From the NCBI GenBank assembly GCA_039111635.1, contig JBCAQO010000014.1, forward strand, positions 496,001 through 560,000: DNA of 64,000 nucleotides, given 5' to 3'. Origin of the DNA: Heterobasidion occidentale (Eukaryota > Basidiomycota > Agaricomycetes > Russulales > Bondarzewiaceae). The stretch's first letter is position 1; every line of letters begins with the position of its first letter. Position numbers and translations under genes: made by a program. Positions 28,833 to 41,133 of this stretch are shown here, one piece after another. The notes beneath the pieces are model-generated. The model ran no database searches and had not been told where the DNA came from. It was given only the letters and a program-made list of their open reading frames with translations.

Positions 28833-31342
28833 ATGCATCCGATACCGCTTCTCACACGTGCGGCTTGCCGTTCCACCCCCCAGCGTATTCTGCTTTCCCA
28901 TCGTCCCCTTCCCTCCTGTGCATCTTCTTCGGCGCTGTTCGCGGTCTTGCCTCGAAATCTCGCAAGGCAACCTCAAAAGGCCCTGCACCGTCCCCCTCAT
29001 CCTCTCCATCTACCAGCAAAGACCCTGCCGCCGCTTCAGCATCCTCTCAGTCCCAATCCCAGCCCTCACCCTCAACACTTCCCTCCGATGCAAACTCCGA
29101 AACCACAATCGCACCCGCACCCGCACCCGCCCCGGCTTCTCTTTCACTTGACTTTGCACCGCCTGAGCCAACACAAAGCGATGCTGGTCGCACTGGTGCG
29201 CGTTTCATCCAGGGACAGTCTATCGAGCATCGAGCGCAAGCGCCGCGCTATGGCTCGTTTCGGCTTTGGTATGTTTGCGCTTGGGCTCGGCGCAGGCGCT
29301 ATTTGGCTTGGCCGCGAATGGGAAGATGACGAACTTGTGGAGAAAAGGATGGTCAGTTTCTCACTGTCGTTGTGTCTTTATGTTGCGCGAGGCCGGCTCG
29401 AATGCGATATTATCGATCACGTATGCTGACCTGTTATATCTCCTGTAGACTCCAAAACAGCGCCTGCAACGCGTTGGGGCCGGACGACGGAGAGGATCAC
29501 ATCCATGTTCGATGTATGTCTATACATTTATCACCTCTTGAGCTCCCAGACTAAAGCACTTCTTTTTGCTTCATCCCCTCTCCGTGTTATTCTGCGTGAT
29601 AGTACTTTTCAAAACCTGCATGGCCTGAGCTCCTTCCACGCCTCTTCCTCCTCCGCATCAGAAGCCATATACTTTGCTGCTGTCGCTCGATGATCTGCTC
29701 GTGACAAGTACATGGGATGTGAGTTTTTGAATCTCCTTTTGCATCGTTTTTCTTGCCTTGTTGCTTGCCGGGACTTTGGCTTACCCACAAGAGCCATAAG
29801 AATACGGCGCATGCATGCGCTTATAGATTCATTGGCTACTAGCGAGTACCCTGCGTGCGCTGTCTTTCTTTGTGCGGTTGATGTTCTATGTTGGGAATCG
29901 CTTCACAATGCGTGCGGTTCACAGGTATACGCCTTCATATGTACGCGCATATAACCCCTTCACCAATAGCCGATGAAGGTATTGTGTGTTTACGTGCCTG
30001 TATTCGAGCGCCGCAGGAGCTGTATATTTTACCTCTCTTAGAGTCAGACTCTCTTAATATCCCATTTAACCCTTCGAGCAGCTATATGCGGATTGCTCAC
30101 ATTTTGGCCTCTTCTGCTGCCTTGCCCATTACCCACCATCTCATCTACTAACAATGATTTTACATTTGGGATTTATATTGTGTAGAGGCAGCACGGTTGG
30201 CGGACGGCGAAGCGCCCAGGCGTGGACTATTTTATCGCGTACCTCTCACAATTTTATGAGGTCGTTGTGTTCACGACGCAGTACTACTACGTATGCATTC
30301 TCATCCCTCCCCATATTGAGCACCTTCTGACTCATCATATGTCTCTCCCATAAACAGACCGCCTACCCGATCCTCGACAAGCTCGACCCATACACATATT
30401 TCATTGCCTATCGACTCACACGGGAGGCGACACGTGCATCCGAGAGCGGGCCCGTCAAGGACTTGACCTACCTCAACCCCCCCCCGCTCGAGCGCGTCAT
30501 ACTACTAGACACCCACCCTGAACATGTAGCACAGCCCGAAAACACGATTCTCATGAAGCCGTGGAAGGGTGAGCCGGGTGACAAGGGATTAGTGGAGATG
30601 ATTCCGTTCTTGGAGTGTGAGTTTCATGGCATCGCTGGATGTTTGAGCGCGCACGTATTGATCTAATGGACTCGGCTTTTTTATGACTTGATTCCCTGGA
30701 CAGCGATGGGATATATAATCCACCGGATGTGCGGCCAATGGTGAAGGCGTACGAGGGCAAGGATATCCCGAAGGAATATGCGAAACGCGAGGCGGAGAGC
30801 AAGCGCCAGTTCATTGAGAATGGAAGGCGCATGGTGGGTGGGGTGCGGTACGCTAGCACTTGGTTATCCAGTCTATCGCTTTGTGGTGTGATGTCTAATC
30901 TCTGTTGTTGATATTAAGGGACTCGGTGGCCGGCTTCACGCTCAGCACCCTGTTCACGGGTGGTGCACGTGTATGTCCCTCTGCCTACTCCCTGCTCTTA
31001 TTTGCTAACATCTTATTTTCTCAGGCGTCGAAGGTGCCTGAGACGTACCTTGAAGCGAAACGACGCGAGGCGCAGGCATGGTACTTAGAAGAACAGAAGT
31101 ACATTCGCGACCACAGCGAGGAGTTCGACAGGCAGAAGAAGGCACAGGAGGAGGCCGCTCTCCGTGAGATGTCTGGCAATCTGTGGGGCACGCTCGGTAC
31201 ACTCGTAGGCGCTCAGCCTCCGCCCGCGGCTCGGGTGCAGACGCTGCAGCCTGGGACAGGCGGAGCCGGTAAAGGTAGAGAAGAGTTCGACATGAGTGGA
31301 GTAGGATGGGTATATAGGTATGTGGGAAGAGTGGTAGAGTAG
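28833..31342 (+). CDS. tim50: Mitochondrial import translocase subunit Tim50
   Basis: Tim50 is the inner-membrane receptor of the TIM23 complex that takes preproteins from TOM. Seen here are a basic, Ser/Arg-rich presequence from ATG 28833, a Pro/Ser linker, SSIERKRR and a transmembrane stretch [18 protein letters not shown]. The FCP1-like domain follows: [76 protein letters not shown]. The C-terminal basic helix begins [16 protein letters not shown]. Proposed exons: 28833-29351, 29449-29513, 29603-29718, 30186-30290, 30358-30616, 30704-30847, 30919-30970, 31025-31342. At several points (about 29203, the exon 1/2 join, 29640, 30710) one base is missing or extra although residues stay conserved. 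Confidence 0.85.
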
Positions 31343-31648
31343 TCGGCATGCTTGGCAGTAATCCGACGGCGATGAATTCTCCCAGCTCGCGCAGGGTTGA
31401 GGCCATATATGAGCTGTCCACAGATAGATCCACGATTTGGGGTGACGTTTTTTTTCTTCGCTTGCTTTCTCTCGTATATGCTTTTGTCGGCATCGAGAGT
31501 CTTGTGTATCTATATTGTGAGTATAAGACTCTCAAACCAAAACATATCAAACTAGCCATGGGTGAGATAGTTCCATCACATGGATTGACAAGCAAATATC
31601 GTATAGAAGACACTACTTATTGGTCCGGTGATATCTAGAATCGATTCG
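31343..31648. other. Intergenic, convergent 3' ends
   Basis: Between the stop of tim50 and the end of the minus-strand gene. No feature recognised. Confidence 0.4.
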
Positions 31649-33252
31649 TTAAGCAAGTTGCAGTATTAAGTTCCAATGCTCTATGACCCCTTGTGAATAG
31701 TCGCTCATGTTATGGTTGAAAAGGTACATGATATCGCTCGACCACGATGGTTGGGCGTATGTCGCGGCATTATTGTCCGGAATAGGACGCCCGAGGAAGG
31801 GGGCGACATCCTCTCGACGATACTCGTCGAATCGTACGTAGAGCCCTGCGGCAGACATAACTGTAATCACATCGAGTTTATACTCGTCCAAACAGAGACA
31901 AGCTTGGCAGATGTCTGCTTCGCGATAAGCTTGCCATCGAGGGCCTCTTCGGCACTATCCCATGAGCCTGCTGGGTCTAGAGGCTTGATTTCCAAAATCA
32001 AGATAGGATGCCCAGTGGAGGAAGGAATGTCGCCGACCGTTGAGTATGCGCGTTGAGCTTTGAGTTGTGAGGAGACAAAGAAGTCTGGAATTCGTTCTTC
32101 ATAATATACAATCATTTGTCGAGGGTTCCGCGCTCGATTCTGAGCCGTGCGCTGAACATGTTCGAGATTGACGGGTTCCGATAAGGTTGGGACAGAATTC
32201 TGTATAATCACTGACGTTTCAGAATTGTCAACGGAATGGTTCTGTTGTGATGTCAAGGGTTCAGACGAAGTATTGGCAGAAAGTTCGGCTGAGTCATCGG
32301 CGAAGCCAGACTCGACAGAGAGTTCTGATAGCCAAGATGAATGTGAGGGCTCGATCATGTTGGTTGACAAAGCGGAAGAGAAAATGTTGCCAGATGGAAG
32401 GGGCGGTAGAGATATGTCTTCATCCAAAGATAGATGCTGCTGATGGGGGAGCACAGAAGGTCCTTGAAGCGGGGAGGACTGTGCTACATTAGATCCTCGA
32501 ACGAGGGCGTCATCAAAGTCATCGTCGAAGGCATCGTCGAAGGCGTCAAATTGAAAAACCTCCATAACTCCGTTGTCATTGCTGGCACCGCTATGAGCAT
32601 CAGCGCTAGGATTATGCGGTGCAGCGGTTGGATTCCCGATGATATGGCTGGTGTCAATAATAGGAGCACTTGTATCGACAGCCCCCACACTGGTATTGAT
32701 TGTTGGAGTAGCTGGTAGATTGCCAGTGATATAGCTAGTGTCGAGGCTCGAGGTAGCCACGAGACTCCACTGTTCTGTATTTGACACTGGCAACATATTA
32801 GATCAGGTATCGTCTTGTTAGGATAGCACTGAGTATTGGCGTACCAAGATGCCGGTAAATATACGCCTCAACCGACCTTGAGGAACGATGTATAGTAATC
32901 GCCTTTGGTTCCCGCGTATGCGAGGTGAAGACAGGCTGAGGAAGCGAAGAACCTCGTTATAGAATCCGTACCATGGCCATTCTGCTTGTCTGCGGTCGCG
33001 GAGGTAGATACCTTTGAAGACGCCGATGAGAGTACGAAGGTCTTCGATATGGTCTTGCCTAGTTCTTACAGTCGATGGTGTCGGCGCATCCAACGGCATT
33101 TCACTGAGAGAGAAAATAAATCAGCACAGTGTTCACGCTACGATGCTTGATAACTCAAGCTTCCGGTGGCTGGAAGGACTTGTAGAGCAAAGAAGGGAGA
33201 CTCACAAGATTGAGACGGCGGGTATATCGACTTGAATATGCATGTCCGCCAT
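31649..33252 (-). CDS. Hypothetical protein with PD-(D/E)XK-like motif
   Basis: Starts at ATG 33252 (MADMHIQVDIPAVSI). Intron 1 is about 33104-33205. Exon 2 (32845-33103) gives LDAPTPSTVRTRQDHIEDL and WPWYGFYNEVLRFL, and intron 2 is 32787-32844. A long Ser/Asp-rich low-complexity region follows (acidic FDDAFDDDFDD). Then comes IPDFFVSSQ...HPILILEIKPLD, whose P-D and E-x-K spacing fits the core of PD-(D/E)XK nuclease folds, and finally YKLDVITVMSAAGLYVRF in a shifted frame to 31649. Joining exon 2 to 3 and the last segment each needs one base. Nuclease activity is inference from the motif only. Confidence 0.5.
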
Positions 33253-33829
33253 GTTGTCAGAGAGTAAAGTTAAAGTGTGCGCACTGAATAACTTTAACCT
33301 TTATATACCTCTTTTCAGTGCGGCTATAGACAAGTGCCACAAGATAGGGTGTCAATATGACAGTGGCAAACTGCATGGCGGTGTGGTCGGCGACCATTGT
33401 CCTCTGCCGCAAGGTGCAGCTAAAATTGAAAATTACTCCACAGGATATTGTGGTGACGAACACAGCAATATCAGTACACTCGGTGCCAAGCCGCGGTACC
33501 TTCCAGGTTAGTTCTAGAATCAATCGCCGACCACTGCGCACCATGCTTTGTTATAGATTTGAAGGCCACCTTGTCAAAGCAGCAGCTGCTAATATTAGCT
33601 AGGGTCCCGCGGTGCCATACAAGAAGCAATCAACTTCTAAGCAATCTGGTTGGTAGTTATGAGACCCTTGATACCGCAAACGATCAACGTGCCTCGCTTC
33701 ATATCACAATGTGACCACACCAGGCATGCAGCACGCCAGAATGCAAAGCTGCAAGGTCGAGTTCCAATTTGTGGGAGTTTGTGGGACGTGTTGAACGTTG
33801 AATAGTCACATGATCGACTCAACGTTATT
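33253..33829. other. Intergenic, no gene seen
   Basis: Promoter side of the minus-strand gene starting at 33252. No repeat or RNA gene recognised before the TIR element at 33832. Confidence 0.4.
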
Positions 33830-33831
33830 TA

Positions 33832-34623
33832 AGACACATCTCAAGCAAACACGACTACATCACGTCGCGTTATTTTTACCGTGACATTGAGTGACAATTG
33901 AGTGACTAAATATTGCTAAGTAGTACTTGTCAATGATAAGTCAACCAAGAGAATAGGAGCAACCAAAAGTGCATAGTACTTGGTGTTGATGCATATTTGG
34001 TGAGTGATTGATATGCTGTGATAGAAACTACATGCACAATGAGTGATCTTTAGACAAAAATGGGCTCATTTACACTGTCACACAATTTGGTAGACTCAGA
34101 GCTTACTTAGATATTGGAACTTGGAGGGTTGGAGTTGCTAGCATGTGTTGTGTGCTTATACAACTTAAATAGAGCACTGGCCATTAGTGGCCTTGGAGAA
34201 ACAATTGGCGGACGGTAGAACAAAAGTGTCGCGGCCGAGGATCGAACCAAGCTGAGATTGTAAGTAGCAATACACATCAACACAGCCGGTTAACGAATCA
34301 GCCATGAGAGCTTCCATATCAGACCTAAACGCTCTACTTGGCTACATTACATATGTTTTAACTTATCGTTCTTATTCCATTCCTAGCCTTAGCATCATGA
34401 GAAAGATTCAAGATCTATCTTCTCTTTGACTGGGCCCAAAATCAAAAAAGTAGCACGGAGAAAATGTACATAAAATAGATACAAAGGATCCCTCCGTGCC
34501 CAATTTCTCAATTTCCTTTCGGTGAGAGAGGAGATAGCGTTTTTCTACGAATGTAACGCTTTCTCCCCCAAATGTGACACCCGGGTATCACGTGATGTAG
34601 TCGTGTTTGCTTGAGATGTGTCT
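33832..34623 (-). mobile_element. TIR element B, second copy of the element A family
   Basis: 792 bp flanked by TA (33830-33831 and 34624-34625). Both ends are AGACACATCTCAAGCAAAC followed by ACGACTACATCAC. In reverse orientation it aligns with element A along its length: GTGTCAC and CTATCTCCTCTCT near one end, the GGCTAGGAATGG site, A and B boxes, and TGACTTATCATTGACAAGTA near the other end. At the position where element 1 inserted in copy A it has a single TAGCC (34384-34388), i.e. the empty site. No coding capacity. Confidence 0.85.
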
Positions 34624-34708
34624 TATAAGGAATTCGAAACCGAACCAAACGACTTGGTTCCCTTCTTCGATTGCTTAGGCCTAGCAGTATACTCATTTCT
34701 CCATCGAC

Positions 34709-35335
34709 ATGTCGTCCCATTGCGATCCCAATATTACCATTACTCCAACAATCTCTCCTGTAGAGGAGTTCCGAAAAGTATCTGCCACTCGATCTCTCCC
34801 TTTACCGCAGCATATTGTAAAAGGATTCAGAGGAGTACCGAAAGAACTTCAACCTCAGTGGGATCCCTCAGATCACATATATGTCAGGATCTTTCTCTAC
34901 AATAAGTCTTGTGTCTAATGATCTCTATCTGGCAGACGAAGGCAGAAGTAGCGAAGGTTTCTCCTTTGCCCAACCTTCCTCGCGCTCTTGTGCCTCGACC
35001 CGGGATGGAGGTTCCACCATGTCTTCTTTACGGTCTCCCTATATCTCGTGAGCAGATATTCTCGCTGGCCAAATTACGCGATCCAAAACATGCAGCTTTT
35101 CGCGAAGTCTGGACTAATCAGCATCGCAGTCAAAAGGCTAGTCACAGACTCTCTTACAAAGGAGATCGGCTGGCCGGTATACTTAGACCGCGCGCTGAAC
35201 ACGCCGGACACGCCTTACGTCCTTTGCATACTCGACAACTTTTCTATCGAGGCATGCGTGGAGTGCAATGAGATGCCTAAAGGAGAACATATTCGTGCGT
35301 CGTCTTGCCCTCCATGTGGTGGCATCAGAAGTTGA
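34709..35335 (+). CDS. Hypothetical protein, exon structure unresolved
   Basis: A first frame from ATG 34709 (DPNITITPTISPVEEFRKVS, HIVKGFRGVPKELQPQW) ends at 34918. Two overlapping frames follow, of which 34988-35335 (FTVSLYLVSRYSRWPNYAIQ, TKEIGWPVYLDRALNTPDTP, YVLCILDNFSIEACVEC) looks most protein-like. An intron or frame change near 34915-34960 would join them. The start lies only 84 bases from the TIR element, so that element may contribute to the promoter. No domain recognised. Confidence 0.35.
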
Positions 35336-36008
35336 CAATATTCAATATTCCATCCTCTCTAGGCGGATGCGAAAAGCGCTCGGAGCGCATCCCAAGGCTC
35401 GGCTGATGTGGTACATCGCCGCAGGATACTATACATGGCAGTGCGAATGAATAGTCACTGAATTTAGCTGTTCCTCCATGTTGTATCACCATCTTCCGGA
35501 CGTCTACATACTCGCAGAGCCTACGTTTGCACAATACCCCTGTATTTATTCGCATCACTTGGATATGCTTCATAGATACCTCATGCAGTGATTTTTCTCG
35601 TCTCCTTCGTCCAACTCTCAGTACGAATTATGTCTCCCGCAGACCACTGCACCACTGCCCAAACCTGCAAGAAGTTCCGTGACGTCCTCGATCAGTATAG
35701 GGGTTTATGAATTCCCGCTCCGAGACCCAAACTACTTTGGGCTAGAGTATTTGCGGTTGCTGTTTCAGATGATTTGAGCCGCAGACAATATATGGGTGAG
35801 AAGATGGTAGTAGATATGCCTTCCCGAATATCCTCACGATCTCTCAAAAAAATCCAAAGAGTTGCATTGGATAGTGGAGAAAGATAAACAAAGTTGTGTC
35901 ATCAGTGCTGTGAGATAGTACAATACTGTAGAGCATTGATCGCTTCATGCACATAGTTACTTTCATAGCATCTGATGATCTAGACGCCATGTGATTCAAC
36001 TTTGTGTC
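35336..36008. other. Intergenic, no gene seen
   Basis: Between a plus-strand hypothetical gene and the 3' end of the minus-strand esterase. Only short shadow frames. Confidence 0.4.
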
Positions 36009-37565
36009 TCACCAAACCGAACCCGAAAGCAAAGACCCGATGTCGTTGCCAAAGATAACCTGAGCACCGCTGGACGGGTGATAATTATTGCTGTTCCCAG
36101 CGCTGGTGAATACGCGATCCAAGGAGACATAGAGACGTACGCACCCCCAGAAATCTCCAGTGTTGCCATACGAGGAGTTATCGATGAATCCGAACGCTGT
36201 CGGGTTGTCTAGGATCTGAGAAAACCTTGCATTTGAATCCCAGAGCCATGTCTTCGCTCCAGAGTGCGTAGAGGTCAGGTTTGAGACGCGCGCAGCGAGT
36301 TTAGAGTTGAATCCAGCGATGACAGATTTTTCGAGAGACGTCGCCGAAGTGCCCTGCGCCACCATCTACTCAATCTACAGTCAGCGCTCGGTCAATCGGT
36401 CAAGGGGAGCGTCGCACCATCGGCGAGCGATCAACCGGAGGCACATTGATGAACAGGAAGTTCCGCGCGCCAGTGTTACTGGTTCGGAGAAGAGTCAGTC
36501 GACCATACAACAAGACTGTGGTACAGACTAACAACTGAAGGGGTAAGCCAATATTAGAACCCGTCCACTGAGAGAAAAATTACGACATACGAGCTTCTCG
36601 ATCAAGGCAAAATAGGCATTCAACAAAGTATCAGAAAAGCTAATGCGAATATTCAGTTTTCAGAATAAATAATTCACACAATGGATTAAGACATACGCAG
36701 CTCGATCTCCACCAAGATAGTAGCTGTTGCCGATATCGTTGATGCCGATCCATACGGAAAATAGTGCATTCGAACTTGTCCAGATTTTTGTACCGGTTCC
36801 CACATTCGCCTGACTGAGGAATTCGTTGACCTGGTCCGTGAGCGAAAGAACCGTCGGCTCGTAAGGGGTTACCAAGCTTGCGTCAATGGTTGCACCACCA
36901 TATGCGTAATTGTAAGTTAGCACGAGAGAGTGGTTCGACACAGTCGTCGCTTGGTCGATCCAGTTGACCCCACCAACTGCAGTGTATCCCTAGATGAATG
37001 TCGTATTGAGATGAGACATGATTGTGATGGACCAACGTACAGGATATGGTGGATTTCCGAGTGGATCTTCTGGAGTTGGGAGGGTATCTGTAGTGGTGAA
37101 ACCGGTCTGCGTGTAAGAGTCGCCACTGCGATGAATCATCAATATCACCCCATATATTCGTAAGACAACCATCTTACAAACTGAACCAGTAATTTGCCTT
37201 GACACTCGAAGGTGCAGGTCCGGTAGCAGAGGTAGACGTGGTCGCTATTGATGAGGAAGTAGTGCCTATGCCCGGGATACATTGGCTATAATCTATGATG
37301 AAAGTTCGAGTGCCATTTGTCGTTTAAAAACGTTCTAAGCAGGGCTCACAGTCATTCGAGTACGTGCAAGCGTAGCTGGAGTAGAGGATGTCGGTCTGTC
37401 ATTGTCCATACAGGTTTTGGATACCAGTGATACTCACCCAGAGACACAGGTCGTTCCACCAGTCCAACCGATGCCGCCGCATTGCGCCCAAGCACCCTGC
37501 TGCGCAAGGACTCCTTTGGTAATGATACCTAGTGAGACTGCCGAGAAGACAAAAGAAGAAAGCAT
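36009..37565 (-). CDS. Secreted CBM1-linked carbohydrate esterase family 16 (acetylesterase)
   Basis: Starts at ATG 37565 with a signal peptide (LSSFVFSAVSLGIITKGVLA). A fungal cellulose-binding module CBM1 follows (AWAQCGGIGWTGGTTCVSG, CTYSNDYYSQCIPG), then a Ser/Thr linker and an SGNH/GDSL domain: block I FGDSYTQTGF with the nucleophile Ser, WIGINDIGNSYY, FLFINVPPVDRSP, and NNYHPSSGA with the presumed catalytic His near the C-terminus. CE16 enzymes release acetyl groups from xylo- and other oligosaccharides outside the cell. Several short introns are visible (for example GTAAGATGG...ATCGCAG inside FSF|GDSY, and GTACGTTGG...CATCTAG). The coding frame joins without breaks where I checked. It faces away from the GH30 gene at 39294. 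Confidence 0.85.
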
Positions 37566-39293
37566 GGTTCCCTAGGTCGTGTTGAATACTTGTGCACGAA
37601 CGGCTGCGGGCTCGCATCTTCACATCTTATGTAGAGGTATGCTGTCAATGCACGTGTGGTTTGCGATTCACCGACGAGGATCGATACCCAAAGCCTCTTC
37701 GGGAAATGCTCGGCAAGCAGGACCTTTCGAGATATGTCCGGTGAATGAACACGCTTACTTTCCATCACTGCTTGGACCCTCTTGGACCCTCGTGATCAGC
37801 TAGACGCGAGGAAAAACACAAGAGATCTCCCGGATTTCCTCCATGCCGGGGGTTGCTGTTCAATGTTGATCAATGCGCTGATCTCCAGTGCTGATTTCGG
37901 TCGAGAACTGTCGTTCTGTCGTAAGCCGATACGCTGATTCGTGCATGAGTACATGAGTGATGAAAGAAATCAACGAATCTCGGTGGAGACAAAACACTGA
38001 CAAAACCTTCGTGGAGAGTTGCGGAGTTCAAAACATCCGTTCCTGAATCCTAGTAGCTGTGAAATGATAAATCGAGTCTTCCTCCGAGGACACTCTACAC
38101 TTGCAAACTCTTAGTACCTATGGCCTACGTTCCACTTTTCAGAATTTGGCAGTAGATGAATTACTCCTCGCAACGCAAAAAATTATCGCCGAGTCTTGAC
38201 CTGCAGTCATTGACGGCCAAAACTCAATCTACCACTTCTGCTGGCATATGCTCAGAGCGTCCTCATCCTTCATCGTTTGGGCAAAAATTGCCTTCTGGTC
38301 ACAGCTCCTTAGGTACTTATTTAACCTCTTACCTCTACTCTGGAAATCATCGTCATTAAACTTATCGAAGCCCAAACCCATCGGATTACAAGCAACAATC
38401 GCTGACTAGCGCTTGCGCTGCTCGCTGTCCAAAAGACTGGCCACTGGGCGGCCGATCGATCGTTTGAATATGCCCTTATTACATTGCTCTCATGAGCTGA
38501 CCCCTCGTCGATCTACCCAATAAATAGCTCCAGGTTCTTGATGCAATGTTCGTGTAACTCCATCCCTCCAGACAATCGTCTCAAGTAAGATCACTAAATC
38601 TTACCGATATCGGGCCACGATGCACTGCCTTCGGTTTTTTTCGCGCGTCTTTTTACTTCACTCAGGAGGCATGGACATCGAAAACATATCGATATAAGGA
38701 ACGAATAGAGGAATTCGATTCTGCTAGGTATGAAGCACGTTTTTCAAAGCTTTGGATGCCTGTAAGCTTTCTTCGTTGTTCCTTATCTACGCACATGTAT
38801 TTCCTGGCTCGCATCACTTGTTTGCGAATGTCTGTTCGATCTTGAACGACAAGATGTGAATATTGTGAATCCAAGGTCCGGCCCGGAAGTCCTCCGGGCT
38901 GCGTCTTGTCCCAGAACCAAAATCACCCTTCTCGACATATGACTGCATGTTGTTGCATCTGGTCGTTTGGTTCTGTCCCTTAGGCTCCTGCAGGGCAGAA
39001 GTATCTCCTATCGAGCACGAGGACACCTTACGCCAGCTATCTTTGGGCGAGATTGAAGACCATGTCGCATGCCCACGGCCCCACGATGGACCGTTCGTAA
39101 ATTGTCGCTCCTCCATGGCCTGCTGATATAGCCATCCTGTGCAGAACCCCATACCATTTTTCACCCAATCTCGTATCAGTGTATGGACCGGGATGGCTGA
39201 ATATAAGCACGAGCTGATCCCTTCATGGTTCTCAGACAACGCTCTTGAATCTTCTTCCACCCACGACTGTCAACGACATCACTTCCGCAGCCG
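37566..39293. other. Shared upstream region of esterase and GH30 genes
   Basis: 1.7 kb between two divergent secreted-enzyme genes, with only short shadow frames. It presumably holds both promoters; no regulator site was assigned. Confidence 0.45.
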
Positions 39294-41133
39294 ATGCTTT
39301 ACCACAAAGTCAACGTGCTGATAACAACCATTGCCCCACTTTTTGGCCTTTCTAGATGTATGCACTCTTTGAAGTCTTCGGTGTTATGAAGCATTTTCAA
39401 TCTAATTTGTTCACAGCGGCAACGGTCTCTTCTACTGCTTCCCAAACCATCAACGGGATCGGCGCAAGTGGTGCATGGTGGCCTCTCGACATCTACAACT
39501 TTCCCGATGAGGTCAAGAACAACGTCTCTGACTTACTGTTTGGGAGAGAGGCTCTTTCGATGACATCATATCGCTATAACATTGGTGGAGGCGGTGTGCA
39601 CGTTGGGACAGTTGGGTAAGTGGCGACTGTTACTTCCTTCATGAGCTTGATCTCATTCTGATGCATCGTCACTATTTTGCTATCAAGTCGTGCACCTGAA
39701 ACAATGTACATCTCTCCTGGGGTGTATAACTGGAGCGCAGATCCGCAAGGGTCCTACTTTTTGCGTGCCGCATTTGATCACGGCGTACCAATCTTGACGG
39801 CGTTCGTCAACTCGGCCCCGCCTGCCTTCACTTCGAACAATCGCAGTTGCGGAGGCACATTGGTCAATGCATCAATACCGAATTATGCCACGTACATCGT
39901 TGATATCGTCCGTCACTGGCGCGAAGAAGGCGTGCACATCAACTTCATCTCGCCGATGAACGAGCCCGATAATGGATTTAATAGCGGTGACGAGCTATGT
40001 GGTCAGGAAGGGATGATTGTGGAACCAAATCAGCGCGCAGCAGTTGTTACAACTCTACGTCGCGCTCTCGATGCAGCTGGGCTGAAAGAGGTCGGAATTA
40101 TGGCAGACGAATCTAGCAGCTACGTGAGACAGTCATACTAATTCTGGCTCTGTCATGTCTCAATATTATCTCAGGGCACCTTCACCGCGGATGCACCTTC
40201 CTGGTTGTCCTCAGCAGGACCGAGCCTATCCGCTGTCAGCCACCACCAGTATGGTTTCGCCAACGACGCGCAGGATACGGCTCTTGGCCAGACCGCACGC
40301 AATCTCTCGGGTGGTGTTCCTAGCTGGTTCAGTGAAATTTGTTGTTTTGTAGCAAGAGATGACTCCCAGCCGTTCGGCGCGTTGAATTACGGAGGACGAT
40401 ACGAGTAAGTCTAAGTTGCCCACATAAAACATATAGCTTGAATGGACCAATCTGCAGTCCAACGATAGTGTCTGCTTTACAGACAGGCGGCCTCGTATAT
40501 CAAGCATTCACCCAAGCGTAAGCACCTTTTTATTCAACATGGATCATTCCAATCCGACTGGGTGATTATTCTTGACATTGCAGCCAGGACGAGCATTTTG
40601 ACTGGTGGCTTTCAGCAAGTAGCGGCCTTGGATGTGACCCCCTGAGTGACGTATCATGCCCGTATGAAATCAATGCGGATGGTTGGAACGATGGTCTTGT
40701 AAGTCGCCTGTTCAGACGTACTCACTTTTTGTATGCTCATTCAAACATGCAGATCTACTACGACAGTAATTTTGCCACAAATTCCAACTTCGGTGTCTAT
40801 CTGACCAAGCGCTATTTCCTCTTCAAACATTTCACCTGGTTCATTCCGCCTGGCGCCGTGAGGCACGCTGTTTCCGGACTGCCAAGTACTGTCAACGCTC
40901 TCGCTTTCTCCCTACCGTCAGGGGAATTCAAGTGGACTATTATTGCAATGAATCTTTCTAACAGCACAACCGCGCTCGAGATCGCCTTACCTGAAGCCTT
41001 GGTGGCAAGTAAAGCATTCAGAACATCCGCGTTGGAGGATTGGGTGAGAGTTGACGACATGGTAGCGGTAAGCGGGGCCATATTGAGCGTTCACTTAGCT
41101 GAGCTTAGTATCACGAGTGTAGTTCTCTTGTAA
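39294..41133 (+). CDS. Secreted GH30 glycosidase, endo-beta-1,6-galactanase-like
   Basis: ATG 39294 opens a 64-base first exon encoding a hydrophobic signal (VNVLITTIAPLFGLS). A 59-nt intron (GTATGC...TTCACAG) joins in phase to ATVSSTASQTINGIGASGAWWP. Seven exons: 39294-39357, 39417-39615, 39688-40123, 40175-40404, 40458-40517, 40584-40698, 40753-41133; all junctions keep frame. GH30 landmarks are SYRYNIGGGGV, the acid/base Glu in ISPMNEPDNGF, the ADESS strand, and a nucleophile candidate Glu in WFSEICCF. A beta-domain follows (FKWTIIAMNLSNSTTALEIA). It probably cleaves beta-1,6-linked galactan side chains of plant cell walls; the substrate is inferred from similarity to fungal GH30 galactanases. 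Confidence 0.85.

Noticed and set aside
29719..30185. Nested gene in the 467-base third intron of tim50
   Set aside because: Short frames without domain or splice sites; the intron is long for this genome but shows nothing else.
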